This document shows, one piece after another, positions 8,095 to 16,609 of a stretch of 64,000 nt of DNA. The DNA lies in contig JBMNPF010000003.1 in the NCBI GenBank assembly GCA_050943475.1, positions 124,001 to 188,000 on the forward strand, given 5' to 3'. This DNA comes from Metaruminococcus_A sp050943475 (lineage in GTDB: Bacteria > Bacillota > Clostridia > Oscillospirales > Ruminococcaceae). The notes under the pieces were generated by a model, which saw nothing but the letters and a program-made list of their open reading frames with translations, was not told the DNA's origin and ran no database searches. The translations under genes and the position numbers were made by a program. Numbering within the stretch: position 1 is the first letter of the stretch; the number at the start of each line of letters is the position of its first letter.

Positions 8095-8457
8095 TTCTCT
8101 CAGCCGCCCGGAGCTCTGCTTCGGCGCGCGGCGTGAGGTTCTTATAACGCATCCGTAAGCATGTTCTTGCGATACGGAGGCGTTACAATGTTCTCGTTGC
8201 GGTCAAAATCTTCGATTTTGGGCACCGCAGAGGTTATTATAACACATACAGGCCGCAGGCCTGCACCATAAAGGAAAAACGGTTCCCGTTTTTCGCAAGT
8301 GATACAATGTTCTCTCAGCCGCCCGGAGCTTTGCTTCGGCGCGCGGCGTGAGGTTATTATAACGCATCCGTAAGCACGTCCTTGCGATACGGAGGCGTTA
8401 CAATGTTCTCGTCGCGGTCAAAATCTTCGATTTTGGGCACCGCAGAGGTTATTATAC
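8095..8457. repeat. array of modular hairpin repeats, two 148-bp direct copies
   Basis: Two copies of about 148 bp (8095-8242 and 8310-8457) lie exactly 215 bases apart with about six mismatches and no gaps. Each copy holds three hairpins. Two of them share one design: a 5-bp outer stem, a 7-bp inner stem, a 3-base loop and a 3-base bulge on the 3' side (for example GCGGT-CAAAATC-TTC-GATTTTG-GGC-ACCGC at 8199-8228). Between the copies are two more hairpins (8249-8263 and 8275-8293). Hairpins are separated by two alternating boundary boxes, TACAATGTTCTC and GAGGTTATTATAAC, which are imperfect reverse complements of each other. No reading frame spans the array. Confidence 0.85.
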
Positions 8458-8501
8458 CACAACCAACGCCGCTCTGCAATCCACCTTAAACGAGAGCCGT
8501 G

Positions 8502-11012
8502 TTACTCAGCTCCTCCGGCGGGCTGATCCGGTTCCTTTCCGGCATCCTCCTGCCCGGTGTGCTCCAGCAACGGGCGTTTCAGCTCGGCCCGGGCTTTTTC
8601 CGCCACATGATAAAGGTAAGCCTCTGAGGCCAATACCTCTCCCTCTTCCTCGACAAAGAGCCGGTGCCGATGCGGCCGCAGGCGGCAGTCCGGGTGTTTT
8701 TTTCGCCAACGCCAGATGAACAGGCAGTAGCCAGCCAATAGCAGCCCGGCAAAAATGGTCACCGTTGTACCGATTTTCAGTCCCGGTGTCTGGTATTCAA
8801 ACCGGATGCTGTTCTCGCCCGCTGGCGCTTTGACCGCCATAAAGCCCACACTCACCTGCTCTACCTCAACCGGCTCACCGTTAACGGTCGCCGTCCAGCC
8901 CTCATCGTATGGAACACTGTAAAAGACCAGGGTTTCCTGCTCCAGTGTAATTTGCGAGGTAAATCCCCCGTTGTCGTAGGTAAAGGAACTCCCGCTTGTT
9001 TCCCGCAGCAAGGCGCTGTCACGCGCCAGTTCTTCATCGGTGATGATCGGGTACTGGGACTTCGGCAGCTCTTTCAGCAAACCGCCGTACCGTTCCACCT
9101 GCTCCGGAGACAGCACCACCGCTTTGAGCAGTAGCCGGTCGCGCATACTCTCCGGGTAGTCCTCAAAATCCTGTTCGGTTACATAATAACGGTAGGCAAA
9201 TCCCATCGGGATAAAATTATTGTTGGTGTAAATATCAAATTCATTTTGGCTGTCATAATAGGAAAAGCCGCTCATTGCAGGTGCGCTCTGATTCTGGTGT
9301 ACAAATACATATTTGACCGAAAACAGGCTCCGCAGGGAGATACGGGAAATATCGGCGCGCGAACCCACACCGCGGTCAATCCCCATTGCACGGTAAAAAT
9401 TGATGACCGACGCCGGCACAATGCTGTGGAAACAGCGCATCGAAGGCATTTCCCAGAACATACCATAGTTATCCATGGCGGGCTCGTACAGATCAATGCG
9501 GTAAAATTCGCCCTCCTCTTTGGGCAGTGAGAGCTTCTCGCCCCCGTTAATGCCCAAATCGGCGATGTTGTGCACCTCGTTTGCACCGCCCTTGCCCAGG
9601 CCAAGACACATGGCGCCGTACACCACGCACATAACACAGACGGCGGCCATCAACTTGTTGCCAAAGGTGCGGTCGCGCCGGAACATCCGCCAGAGCAGCC
9701 ACGCTACAAATATCCCGGCAAACCCAAACAGAATATACGCCCAGAACCGGTCTACATATCCCGGGAGCTGGAAGTATACCGTCTCTCCGTCCACCACCTT
9801 GGGCAACAGTCCAATCACCATGAACCCGGCCATAAAGCCCGCTGTCACCTTGACGCCGTAGCCAAAGTCCACCCGGCTGTCCTCCAGCGCCAGCACGCTT
9901 GCAAGCGCCATAATGAGGATGGGCATAAAAAACCACCGCGCATAATATTGAGAATTAAAGAGCTGAAACGTGCTGTTGAGGATTGGGATAAACGCAAACA
10001 CCAGGCAGCAAAGCAGCAGCCGCTTCACCCACTTGGGTTTGCTGCTGCGGAAGTAGGCCACCACCCCCGAAAGGCTGATGAGCGGCAGGTATGCCGAAAC
10101 CGACGCCCATTTGGAGGCGGAATCCGGGAAAAAGTTGGGCCGGGCCGGCATATCCGGCGGAAAGAAAAGGCTTTCCAGAATCAGCCCATAGCGCTGTACC
10201 CGGTCGTAGAGCAGCATGTTAAAGCCGCTTAACCGTTCATCCAGCCGGTAGTTGCCCAAAATGGCCAGCACCGACGGCAGCAGCAGAAACAGCGAGCAGA
10301 GAAAGCCCGCCACCGCCTCAAACGCCAGCAGCAGAAAGGTCTTAAGGGTAATGCCCCTCCGGAATTCCGGCGCCATGAGCCGAAACAGGAAGTACAGAAT
10401 GGTAAAAATAACCTCCGCCACAAAGAAGTAGTAGTTGACCACCGCACAGAGGCAGACCGTAAGCGCAAATACACCGCGCCGCCGGTTAATGACAAATTCC
10501 TCCAGCCCAATGAGCAGCAGCGGAAAGAAAACTGCCACCTCCAAAAAGTGGTTGAAGAAAATATTGTAGATGTTAAAGCCCGAAAAAGCGTAGAGCAGTC
10601 CGCCTACCATGGCGAACCGCGCCGTTTTGGTAAACCGCCGGATAAATGCATACCCCGTCACCGCTGCACAGGCGAGCTTGAGCATCATGAGAGGGGCCAG
10701 CAGATAGGGCACAAAATCGTTTGGGAACGGGATGGTCAGCCAGAAAAAGGGGTTGCCCAGCAGGTAAAAGGAGTAGGACCCCACAAAATTTGCGCCAAGG
10801 TCGGTCGTCCAGCTCCATCCCAGGTTGCCGCTGCGCACCGCCTCATGCGCCAGCTTGTAAAACGGAATCTGCTGCACATTGAAATCCCCGTAATAAATGA
10901 ACAGTCCGCCATCCATAATGAGGTACGGCAAAAAGAACAGCACCGCAATCAGCAACGCTATTCCAAACAGTTTCAGGTAATTCTTGGTCTCTACGCCCAA
11001 TCCACGCTGCAA
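8502..11012 (-). CDS. YfhO-family large membrane protein
   Basis: An 836-residue polytopic protein with many membrane segments in the first 500 residues, a large extracytoplasmic part (about 510-745) and one further membrane segment near 750-770 before a charged cytoplasmic tail. The opening part, with FLPYLIMDGGLFIYYGDFN and FYKLAHEAVRSG, is typical of the YfhO family. Members are GT-C-fold-like proteins linked to glycosylation of lipoteichoic acid or cell-surface glycans. A TTG start at 11012 is supported by AGGAGAG 6 bases upstream. It probably works with the nearby sugar transferase in surface glycan synthesis; the exact reaction is unknown. Confidence 0.85.
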   Translation of the reverse strand: MQRGLGVETKNYLKLFGIALLIAVLFFLPYLIMDGGLFIYYGDFNVQQIPFYKLAHEAVRSGNLGWSWTTDLGANFVGSYSFYLLGNPFFWLTIPFPNDFVPYLLAPLMMLKLACAAVTGYAFIRRFTKTARFAMVGGLLYAFSGFNIYNIFFNHFLEVAVFFPLLLIGLEEFVINRRRGVFALTVCLCAVVNYYFFVAEVIFTILYFLFRLMAPEFRRGITLKTFLLLAFEAVAGFLCSLFLLLPSVLAILGNYRLDERLSGFNMLLYDRVQRYGLILESLFFPPDMPARPNFFPDSASKWASVSAYLPLISLSGVVAYFRSSKPKWVKRLLLCCLVFAFIPILNSTFQLFNSQYYARWFFMPILIMALASVLALEDSRVDFGYGVKVTAGFMAGFMVIGLLPKVVDGETVYFQLPGYVDRFWAYILFGFAGIFVAWLLWRMFRRDRTFGNKLMAAVCVMCVVYGAMCLGLGKGGANEVHNIADLGINGGEKLSLPKEEGEFYRIDLYEPAMDNYGMFWEMPSMRCFHSIVPASVINFYRAMGIDRGVGSRADISRISLRSLFSVKYVFVHQNQSAPAMSGFSYYDSQNEFDIYTNNNFIPMGFAYRYYVTEQDFEDYPESMRDRLLLKAVVLSPEQVERYGGLLKELPKSQYPIITDEELARDSALLRETSGSSFTYDNGGFTSQITLEQETLVFYSVPYDEGWTATVNGEPVEVEQVSVGFMAVKAPAGENSIRFEYQTPGLKIGTTVTIFAGLLLAGYCLFIWRWRKKHPDCRLRPHRHRLFVEEEGEVLASEAYLYHVAEKARAELKRPLLEHTGQEDAGKEPDQPAGGAE

Positions 11013-11326
11013 TGGAATCTCTCCTGTCTCTTAAAATCCGCCCGCCGCAAGAGGCAGGCCGCTTTCTATGCTATCTAATAAGAAGCAGCTTTCAGCAAGG
11101 CCGTTCGCCTGCTCTCTGCTCATTTTTTGCTTCTCCTATTGTACCACATTTACCCCCGATTTCAACGCTATTCGGTCGAAAACAGGAAAATCCCCGCACA
11201 GAAACGGCTGCCCGCCGGCAGAGAAACCTTCCGGTGGCGGGCACCCATGCCTTCTTCCCGATTCGGCCGCCGTTCCGCTGCGCTACCAAACAGAATACGA
11301 CCCAACGCCAAAAATTCCTGCAAAAA
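11013..11326. other. divergent intergenic region
   Basis: Between the divergent YfhO and yfbR genes. Apart from the yfbR promoter at its right end and the ribosome site of the YfhO gene at its left end, no feature was recognised. Confidence 0.4.
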
Positions 11327-11356
11327 TTAGACGAACCGCTCCGTTTTTGGTATAAT
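11327..11356 (+). promoter_or_regulatory. promoter of yfbR-fabV
   Basis: TTAGAC (11327-11332) and a perfect TATAAT (11351-11356) are spaced by 18 bases, about 29 bases before the yfbR start. Confidence 0.65.
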
Positions 11357-11384
11357 AGAAGCATTGCAGGAGGAAATGTCATTC

Positions 11385-11957
11385 ATGAACAGCTTTTTTT
11401 CAATGGTCCTGCGGATGAAATACATCAACCGCTGGGGCCTCATGCGCAACACCTGGAGCGAGTCGCTGGCCGAACACAGCCTTGACGTCGCCATCCTCGC
11501 ACACGCGCTGTGCATCATCCGCAACAAACATTATGGCGGGTCGCTCAATCCCGAGCACGCCGCCGTTATCGCCCTGTTTCACGACGCGGGGGAGATCATC
11601 ACCGGCGACCTGCCCACCCCCGTCAAGTATAACAACCCCCAAATTAAGGACGCCTACAAGGCGCTGGAAGGGGTCGCACGGGAAAACCTGCTCGCCCACC
11701 TGCCGGAGGATCTCCGCGCCGATTACCGCTCCATCCTTGACGATGAAGCCGACCGGGAGCTTTACCAGGTCGTCAAAGCGGCGGATAAGCTCTCCGCCCT
11801 CATCAAATGCATTGAGGAGGAAAAAGCGGGCAACAATGAGTTCACCAAAGCCAAAGCCGCGCAGCTTTCTGCTCTCAAAGCCATGCAGCTTCCCGAAGTC
11901 GACGAATTCCTGCGCGATTATATTCCCAGCTTCGAACTGACGCTGGACGAACAGTAA
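11385..11957 (+). CDS. yfbR: 5'-deoxynucleotidase, YfbR-like HD-domain protein
   Basis: A 190-residue HD-domain phosphohydrolase resembling E. coli YfbR over its full length, an enzyme that removes the phosphate from deoxynucleoside 5'-monophosphates. Metal-binding motifs are visible: EHSLDVA near residue 31, ALFHDAGEIITGDLPTPVKY near 63-82 with the HD pair, and a later Asp in KAADKLSALIKC. LINRW-like YINRWGLMRN is also shared with the family. The ATG at 11385 is preferred over upstream in-frame TTG/ATG codons because GCAGGAGG lies 11 bases before it. The gene is followed after 35 bases by fabV on the same strand. Confidence 0.88.
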   Translation: MNSFFSMVLRMKYINRWGLMRNTWSESLAEHSLDVAILAHALCIIRNKHYGGSLNPEHAAVIALFHDAGEIITGDLPTPVKYNNPQIKDAYKALEGVARENLLAHLPEDLRADYRSILDDEADRELYQVVKAADKLSALIKCIEEEKAGNNEFTKAKAAQLSALKAMQLPEVDEFLRDYIPSFELTLDEQ

Positions 11958-11992
11958 CATCCACTTCAGTCAAACACAGGAGGAACCCAGTT

Positions 11993-13174
11993 ATGATCAT
12001 TGAACCCAAAACCCGCGGATTTATCTGCACCACCGCCCACCCGGCCGGCTGCAAAGAAGCTGTCCGCCGCCAGGTTGCCTATGTCAAAGCGCGTCCGGCA
12101 TTCGGCGGTCCCAAAAAGGTGCTGGTCATCGGCGCATCCACCGGCTACGGCCTTGCGTCCCGCATCACCGCCGCCTTTGGCAGCGGCGCTGCCACCATCG
12201 GCATTATCTTTGACAAACCCGCCTCCGGCAGCCGCACCGCTTCAGCCGGCTGGTACAACACCGCCGCCTTTGAGCAGTTCGCCCAAGCAGACGGCCTCTA
12301 CGCCAAAACCATTAACGGAGACGCCTTTTCCAAAGCGATTAAGGACGAGACCATCGCCCTCATTCAGCGCGATTTAGGCCAGGTTGACGCCGTTGTTTAC
12401 AGCCTCGCCGCACCGCGCCGCACCATGGCTGACGGCACCACCGTCTCCTCGGTGCTCAAAACGGTGGGCGAGCCGTACACCAATAAATCCATCGACCTGA
12501 AAACCAACACCATCTCGGAGGTCACCGTCCCGCCCGCTACCGAACAGGAAATCAAAGACACCGTCACCGTCATGGGCGGCGGCGACTGGTTTGACTGGAT
12601 CACCGCCCTGCGCGGTGCCGGCGTGCTGGCAGAAAACGCCCTCACCGTCGCTTACTCCTACATCGGGCCGGAGGTCACCCACCCCATGTACCTCAATGGC
12701 TCCATCGGCATGGCAAAACAGAACCTGTACGGCACCACCGCCCGCATCCACGGCGTCTTTCCGGATATCCGGGCCTACATCTCGGTCAACAAGGCACTGG
12801 TCACCCAGTCGAGCGCAGCCATCCCCATCGTCCCGCTCTACGTCTCCATCCTCTACAAGGTCATGAAAGAAAAGGGCCTGCATGAAGGCTGCATTGAGCA
12901 GATGGACCGCCTCTTCCGCGACCGTCTCTGTGCCGATACCCTTTTGACCGACACCGAGGGCCGCATCCGTGTCGATGACTACGAAATGCAGGAGGATGTT
13001 CAGTCCGCCGTCACTGCCCTCTGGGCCAAAGTCGCGGATGACAACCTCGACGAAACCTGTGACATCAAAGGTTATTGGGCGGATTTCTTTGAAATGTTCG
13101 GCTTTGGCTTTGACAATGTCGATTATTCGGCCGACGTCGATCCCGCTGTCTCCATCCCCAGTCTTCAGGCGTAA
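11993..13174 (+). CDS. fabV: trans-2-enoyl-CoA/ACP reductase, FabV type
   Basis: A 393-residue NADH-dependent enoyl reductase of the FabV/TER family, which reduces the trans-2 double bond of enoyl-CoA or enoyl-ACP. Evidence includes the N-terminal nucleotide-binding GASTGYGLASR (about residues 46-56), YSLAAPRR, and the family's Tyr-x8-Lys pair in YLNGSIGMAK (about 234-243), preceded by YSYIGPEVTHP. The length matches the family. AGGAGG lies 7 bases before the ATG. In clostridia such enzymes serve fatty-acid synthesis or butyrate-type fermentation; the partners that would decide between these are not nearby. It is probably co-transcribed with yfbR. Confidence 0.95.
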   Translation: MIIEPKTRGFICTTAHPAGCKEAVRRQVAYVKARPAFGGPKKVLVIGASTGYGLASRITAAFGSGAATIGIIFDKPASGSRTASAGWYNTAAFEQFAQADGLYAKTINGDAFSKAIKDETIALIQRDLGQVDAVVYSLAAPRRTMADGTTVSSVLKTVGEPYTNKSIDLKTNTISEVTVPPATEQEIKDTVTVMGGGDWFDWITALRGAGVLAENALTVAYSYIGPEVTHPMYLNGSIGMAKQNLYGTTARIHGVFPDIRAYISVNKALVTQSSAAIPIVPLYVSILYKVMKEKGLHEGCIEQMDRLFRDRLCADTLLTDTEGRIRVDDYEMQEDVQSAVTALWAKVADDNLDETCDIKGYWADFFEMFGFGFDNVDYSADVDPAVSIPSLQA

Positions 13175-13364
13175 TCCATCCCCCGGTCTGCTCAAAAGCC
13201 GCCCGGGGGAATTTTTTGCCCGCAAACAGGTTTCGTCCGGCTTGTTCTTATACGTTTTCACCATCTGTCAAACAAATATCTGCCCGGCAATGCGCCTTTT
13301 TATAGGCTTTTCCTCTGTTTTAACAACCTTCCACAAGCCGGTTTCAACATTTCCACACAGGCGC

Positions 13365-13402
13365 AAAAGCGGCCGGGCCTTTAAAAGCCCAGCCGCTTTT
13401 TT
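13365..13402. terminator. terminator between fabV and the AbrB-like gene
   Basis: A stem AAAAGCGGC-GGGC...GCCC-GCCGCTTTT with A-run and T-run on its two sides separates the two convergent genes and can act in both directions. Confidence 0.85.
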
Positions 13403-13418
13403 GCAACTTGTTCCAATG

Positions 13419-13670
13419 CTATTTCTGAAACTCTTTATACATTTCATCCAAGCATTTCTTACAAATAATTTTACCCTTGTAATGAACCGTATCCTGGGTT
13501 TCACCGCAGAACATGCAAGCCGGTTCATATTTTTTAAGAATAATGCTGTCGTTTTCTACATAGATTTCAAGTGAATCTTCCGCTGCAATATCCAAATTGC
13601 GCCGCAGCTCGATTGGTAAAACGACCCTGCCGAGACTATCCACCGGCCTTACAATTCCTGTTGACTTCAT
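13419..13670 (-). CDS. AbrB/SpoVT-like DNA-binding regulator with C-terminal zinc ribbon
   Basis: An 83-residue protein. Residues 1-47 form a swapped-hairpin AbrB domain (STGIVRPVDSLGRVVLP, RRNLDIAAEDSLEIYVE), the DNA-binding fold of transition-state regulators. Residues 50-75 hold Cys52, Cys55, Cys70 and Cys73 in two CxxC pairs, likely binding zinc. The ATG at 13670 has GGAGGG 8 bases upstream, so an upstream in-frame extension is not used. Such proteins act as dimers or tetramers on A+T-rich DNA; its targets are unknown. It has its own promoter and is divergent from spmA. Confidence 0.86.
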   Translation of the reverse strand: MKSTGIVRPVDSLGRVVLPIELRRNLDIAAEDSLEIYVENDSIILKKYEPACMFCGETQDTVHYKGKIICKKCLDEMYKEFQK

Positions 13671-13724
13671 ATATAAACCCTCCACATTTTTCAACTTGAT
13701 TTGCCCCAACCTTTCAACATCGTT

Positions 13725-13754
13725 ATAATACCATTATATGGAAGGCATTGTCAA
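13725..13754 (-). promoter_or_regulatory. promoter of the AbrB-like gene
   Basis: On the minus strand a perfect TTGACA (13749-13754) is followed after 18 bases by TATTAT (13725-13730), about 55 bases before the start codon. Confidence 0.6.
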
Positions 13755-13897
13755 TCGCTTTTTCGTGAGATTTCGTGAAATAAATGTAAATTTAGTAATA
13801 ACTGTAAAATTATGGTGCCTATTTTTGCTTATTCTGCCTGTTTTTACCGAATTGAATCACCTCTTGTCGATTTTCCTCTTTGAAAGGAGTACCGCCT

Positions 13898-14512
13898 ATG
13901 ATGAAATGGATTTTTGGCGGCATGGTCATCCTATCTGTGGTGTTTGCCTGCTTCAGCGGCAACATTTCTGCTGTCTCCAACGCCGCTTTGAGCGAATGCC
14001 AGAACGCCGTGCAGTTCTTGCTTGTCCTCTTTGGCACCATGTGCCTCTGGGGCGGTTTCCTTAAAATTGCCGAACGCTCCGGCCTTACCGAAGTCATTGC
14101 CAAATTCCTTTCCCCCATTACCCGGTTTCTCTTTCCTGGCATCCCGCGCCACTCCAAAGCTATGAGCGCCATTTCCATGAACATTACCGCCAACCTGCTG
14201 GGGCTGGGCAACGCCGCAACCCCGCTCGGCATTGCCGCCATGAAGGCGCTTAAAGAGGATGCGCCTCCCGGTTCCCCTCCGGATACCGTTACCCATCCAA
14301 TGGTGCTCTTTGTCCTGCTCAACACCGCCTCCATCCAGCTGCTGCCCACCACCATCGCCACCCTGCGGCTGCAAAACGGGGCGCAGAACCCGCTCGACGT
14401 CCTGCCCGCTATCCTGCTTTCCTCGCTGGTTTCGGTGCTGGTCGGCCTCATGCTGGCCCAATGCTGCAAACAATTCTCCAAAGGGCCCAAACCCATATCA
14501 GAACGGATGTGA
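13898..14512 (+). CDS. spmA: spore maturation protein A
   Basis: A 204-residue membrane protein of the nucleoside-recognition (Gate) fold family, matching SpmA, which in Bacillus is needed for dehydration of the spore core. Recognisable parts are AERSGLTEVIAKFLSPI, the conserved NITANLLGLGNAATPLGIAAM, and NTASIQLLPTTIATLR. The ATG at 13898 has AAAGGAG 8 bases upstream. It is followed directly by spmB, as in most spore-formers. Its presence indicates that the organism belongs to a sporulating lineage. Confidence 0.94.
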   Translation: MMKWIFGGMVILSVVFACFSGNISAVSNAALSECQNAVQFLLVLFGTMCLWGGFLKIAERSGLTEVIAKFLSPITRFLFPGIPRHSKAMSAISMNITANLLGLGNAATPLGIAAMKALKEDAPPGSPPDTVTHPMVLFVLLNTASIQLLPTTIATLRLQNGAQNPLDVLPAILLSSLVSVLVGLMLAQCCKQFSKGPKPISERM

Positions 14513-14519
14513 TCGCCCC

Positions 14520-15044
14520 TTGCTCAGCCAAATCAGCAGCTACGCAATCCCCGTTGTCCTTGCGGGGATTGTCCTCTTTGGCCTCATCAAAAAGGTGGAT
14601 ATCTTTGACGCCTTTCTCGAAGGCGCCAAAGAAGGCGCCGTCACCACCTTCCAGATCATGCCCGCCATCCTTGCCATCCTCACCGCCATCGGCATGTTCA
14701 AAGCCTCCGGCGCCATGGATTTGCTGGTGCAGCTTCTCTCTCCCATTTGCGGGGCGGTCGGTTTTCCGGCTGAACTCGCACCGCTTGCCATCATCCGGCC
14801 CATTTCGGGCAGCGGCTCCCTCGCCGTGCTGGAGCAAATTCTCACCGATTACGGGCCAGACAGTCCAGTTGGCCGCATTGCAAGCGTCCTGCAAGGCTCC
14901 ACCGAAACCACCTTTTACACCGTTGCCGTCTATTTCGGCGCTGTGGGAATCACCAAAACCCGCTACACCGTCCCCTGCGCCCTTGCCTCTGACTTCGCTG
15001 GCATGATTATGAGCGCCGCTGCCGTCCGCCTGCTGATGCACTAA
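14520..15044 (+). CDS. spmB: spore maturation protein B
   Basis: A 174-residue membrane protein matching SpmB. Key segments are the opening ISSYAIPVVLAGIVLFGLIKK, the middle FQIMPAILAILTAIGMFKASG, and the conserved AIIRPISGSGSLAVL and GSTETTFYTVAVYFGAVGI. It begins 7 bases after the spmA stop; the best start is the TTG at 14520, since the frame has no ATG there. No clear ribosome site is present, so translation is probably coupled to spmA. It works with SpmA in spore maturation. Confidence 0.92.
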   Translation: MLSQISSYAIPVVLAGIVLFGLIKKVDIFDAFLEGAKEGAVTTFQIMPAILAILTAIGMFKASGAMDLLVQLLSPICGAVGFPAELAPLAIIRPISGSGSLAVLEQILTDYGPDSPVGRIASVLQGSTETTFYTVAVYFGAVGITKTRYTVPCALASDFAGMIMSAAAVRLLMH

Positions 15045-15181
15045 CCCAGGCCCCGCCAATTCAGCCGATCTTCTCTCACCTTGCCGATTTTCCGGTTCTG
15101 CCTTTTTCTGCTCTTCCTTTTTTGATTGCTGTATTCCCCAGCCACCAGCTTTCTGAAAGCGCTCAGCTAAACGGCTCAGTT

Positions 15182-15214
15182 ATGCCCGGTACTAGGATGG
15201 TACCGGGCATTTTT
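15182..15214 (+). terminator. terminator after spmAB
   Basis: A perfect 11-bp stem (ATGCCCGGTAC...GTACCGGGCAT, 7-base loop) followed by TTTT, about 140 bases after spmB. The remaining bases up to 15400 show no gene. Confidence 0.85.
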
Positions 15215-15401
15215 ACGCTCTGTTCCATCTGTAGATCCTTCCATCCCATCTGCCAAATGTCTCTCTCCGCACACAACACATGCGCTCTTCCCGTCCGCAA
15301 TATTGCATCCTTTCCGAAGTTTCACACAATGCATCTGCCCTCTCCAGCCGATTCCAATCCGCAAACTACTCCCTATAAAAACAGCCGGCAGGAACTCCCG
15401 G

Positions 15402-15430
15402 TTGTAATCTTCCCCAAAATCCGCTATAAT
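15402..15430 (+). promoter_or_regulatory. promoter of the SipW-like gene
   Basis: TTGTAA (15402-15407) and TATAAT (15425-15430) are spaced by 17 bases, about 80 bases before the start codon. Confidence 0.65.
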
Positions 15431-15510
15431 AAGGGCTGATTCATTTTATTCAGACAAGTTTTATTCCGCTGTTCGGGTGGATGTAAAACAAAGCAAAGGT
15501 GGGAACCGGG

Positions 15511-16488
15511 ATGAAACAAAAACGCCGTGCCGGAAAAATTGTGACAGGCACCTTCTGCGGAATTTGCATTGCATTTGTGCTGGCCGCCGTTTCCTCGGCC
15601 CTGCTGCTGCTTTACGCAATGGCAAACACCACCGGCGGCCAGAGTCTCAACCTCTTTGGCTTCGCCGTTTACCTCAACGATGCAAGCGCCCCTATGGACG
15701 GCTATGAGCCCGGCGCCGCTGTCATCGTACAGGAAGTTCCGCACAATACCCTTATCCGGGGCGATATCATCGTCTGCCGCGACCTGGATGTGAACAACCA
15801 GTATTATCCGGTTACCCGCATCGTCTCCTCTTTCCAGCCCGAATCGCCGCTTACCATCACGGTGGAAACCTTTGGAGACAATGAAATCCAAACCGTCAAC
15901 CGGGACGACGTTGTCGGCAAATGCGTCTTTTCCTCCAGCACCCTCGGGCATATCCTCGCGCTCCTGGGGCAGGATCGCGGCCTCTCCTCGGTGGTTCTGG
16001 TCTCTGGGTGCTGCCTTCTCCTCTTTTTTGTCTTTCTTCTCTGGTTTCTGCTGCTCGGCCGCCGGATGCACAAGGCGGAGCGCTGTAAACTGCCGGAGGA
16101 TGGCGCCCCGCCCGATCTATCCGCCTTGGTAGAGCCCGAGCACGTCCCATTGGTTCTCGCTTCTCCGGCCCCCACCAGTTCGGAGGCCGCCGCATCCGTC
16201 CATGATTCGGAACCTCATGAGCCTGCCGGCGCTGCTACCCAAAGCAATGACGCGCCCGCACCCGCTGTAACCGATATTTCAGGGGGCTCCTCCCCAGAGG
16301 TCAGCGTAGCCGCTTCCGCTTCTTTCTCTGATGAGGACCACACTTCCTTATCTCCCAATGCATCATTCCAGCCAGACAGTACTCCGGAACAAGCGGCCTG
16401 CGCAGCCGAATCGGTACCGGAATCCCCTGTTGCTCCGGCAAATGGTGTGGATTCCGCCTCTCCAGATGCACTTACCGCATCAAAGTAA
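15511..16488 (+). CDS. SipW-like (S26B) signal peptidase homologue, probably inactive
   Basis: A 325-residue protein with an N-terminal membrane segment (about 10-35), an external domain with S26B traits (GAAVIVQ, LIRGDIIVCR, YYPVTRIVSS, ETFGDNE, DDVVGKCVF), a second membrane segment (about 161-184), and a 140-residue cytoplasmic tail rich in Ala, Pro, Ser and Glu. Active SipW enzymes carry a GSM-type serine and a THRI histidine. Here the aligned stretches read ASAPMDGYEPG and VTRIV, so the histidine is missing and the serine is displaced. A pseudo-peptidase role is inferred. The ATG at 15511 follows AAAGGTGG. It stands alone, with no SipW substrate gene beside it. Confidence 0.72.
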   Translation: MKQKRRAGKIVTGTFCGICIAFVLAAVSSALLLLYAMANTTGGQSLNLFGFAVYLNDASAPMDGYEPGAAVIVQEVPHNTLIRGDIIVCRDLDVNNQYYPVTRIVSSFQPESPLTITVETFGDNEIQTVNRDDVVGKCVFSSSTLGHILALLGQDRGLSSVVLVSGCCLLLFFVFLLWFLLLGRRMHKAERCKLPEDGAPPDLSALVEPEHVPLVLASPAPTSSEAAASVHDSEPHEPAGAATQSNDAPAPAVTDISGGSSPEVSVAASASFSDEDHTSLSPNASFQPDSTPEQAACAAESVPESPVAPANGVDSASPDALTASK

Positions 16489-16517
16489 ATCCTCCGCCTG
16501 AACCATTCAACAAAACA

Positions 16518-16545
16518 AAAGCCCGCCGATTGTTCGACGGGCTTT
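16518..16545 (+). terminator. terminator after the SipW-like gene
   Basis: Stem AAAGCCCGCCGA...CGACGGGCTTT with a short loop, flanked by A-run and T-rich bases, 30 bases after the stop codon. Confidence 0.8.
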
Positions 16546-16560
16546 GCTTTATATAGGCGC

Positions 16561-16593
16561 AAAAAAGCACCGCGGCAGTACCACGGTGCTTTT
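16561..16593 (-). terminator. terminator after rplL
   Basis: A stem AAAGCACCG...CGGTGCTTT lies 17 bases after the rplL stop and is followed on the minus strand by a six-T run. Confidence 0.85.
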
Positions 16594-16609
16594 GCAGCAA
16601 ATAAGAAAC

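Noticed and set aside
8095..8457. Possible CRISPR array
   Set aside because: Only two long copies occur, the spacers are hairpins shared between copies, and no cas gene is present.
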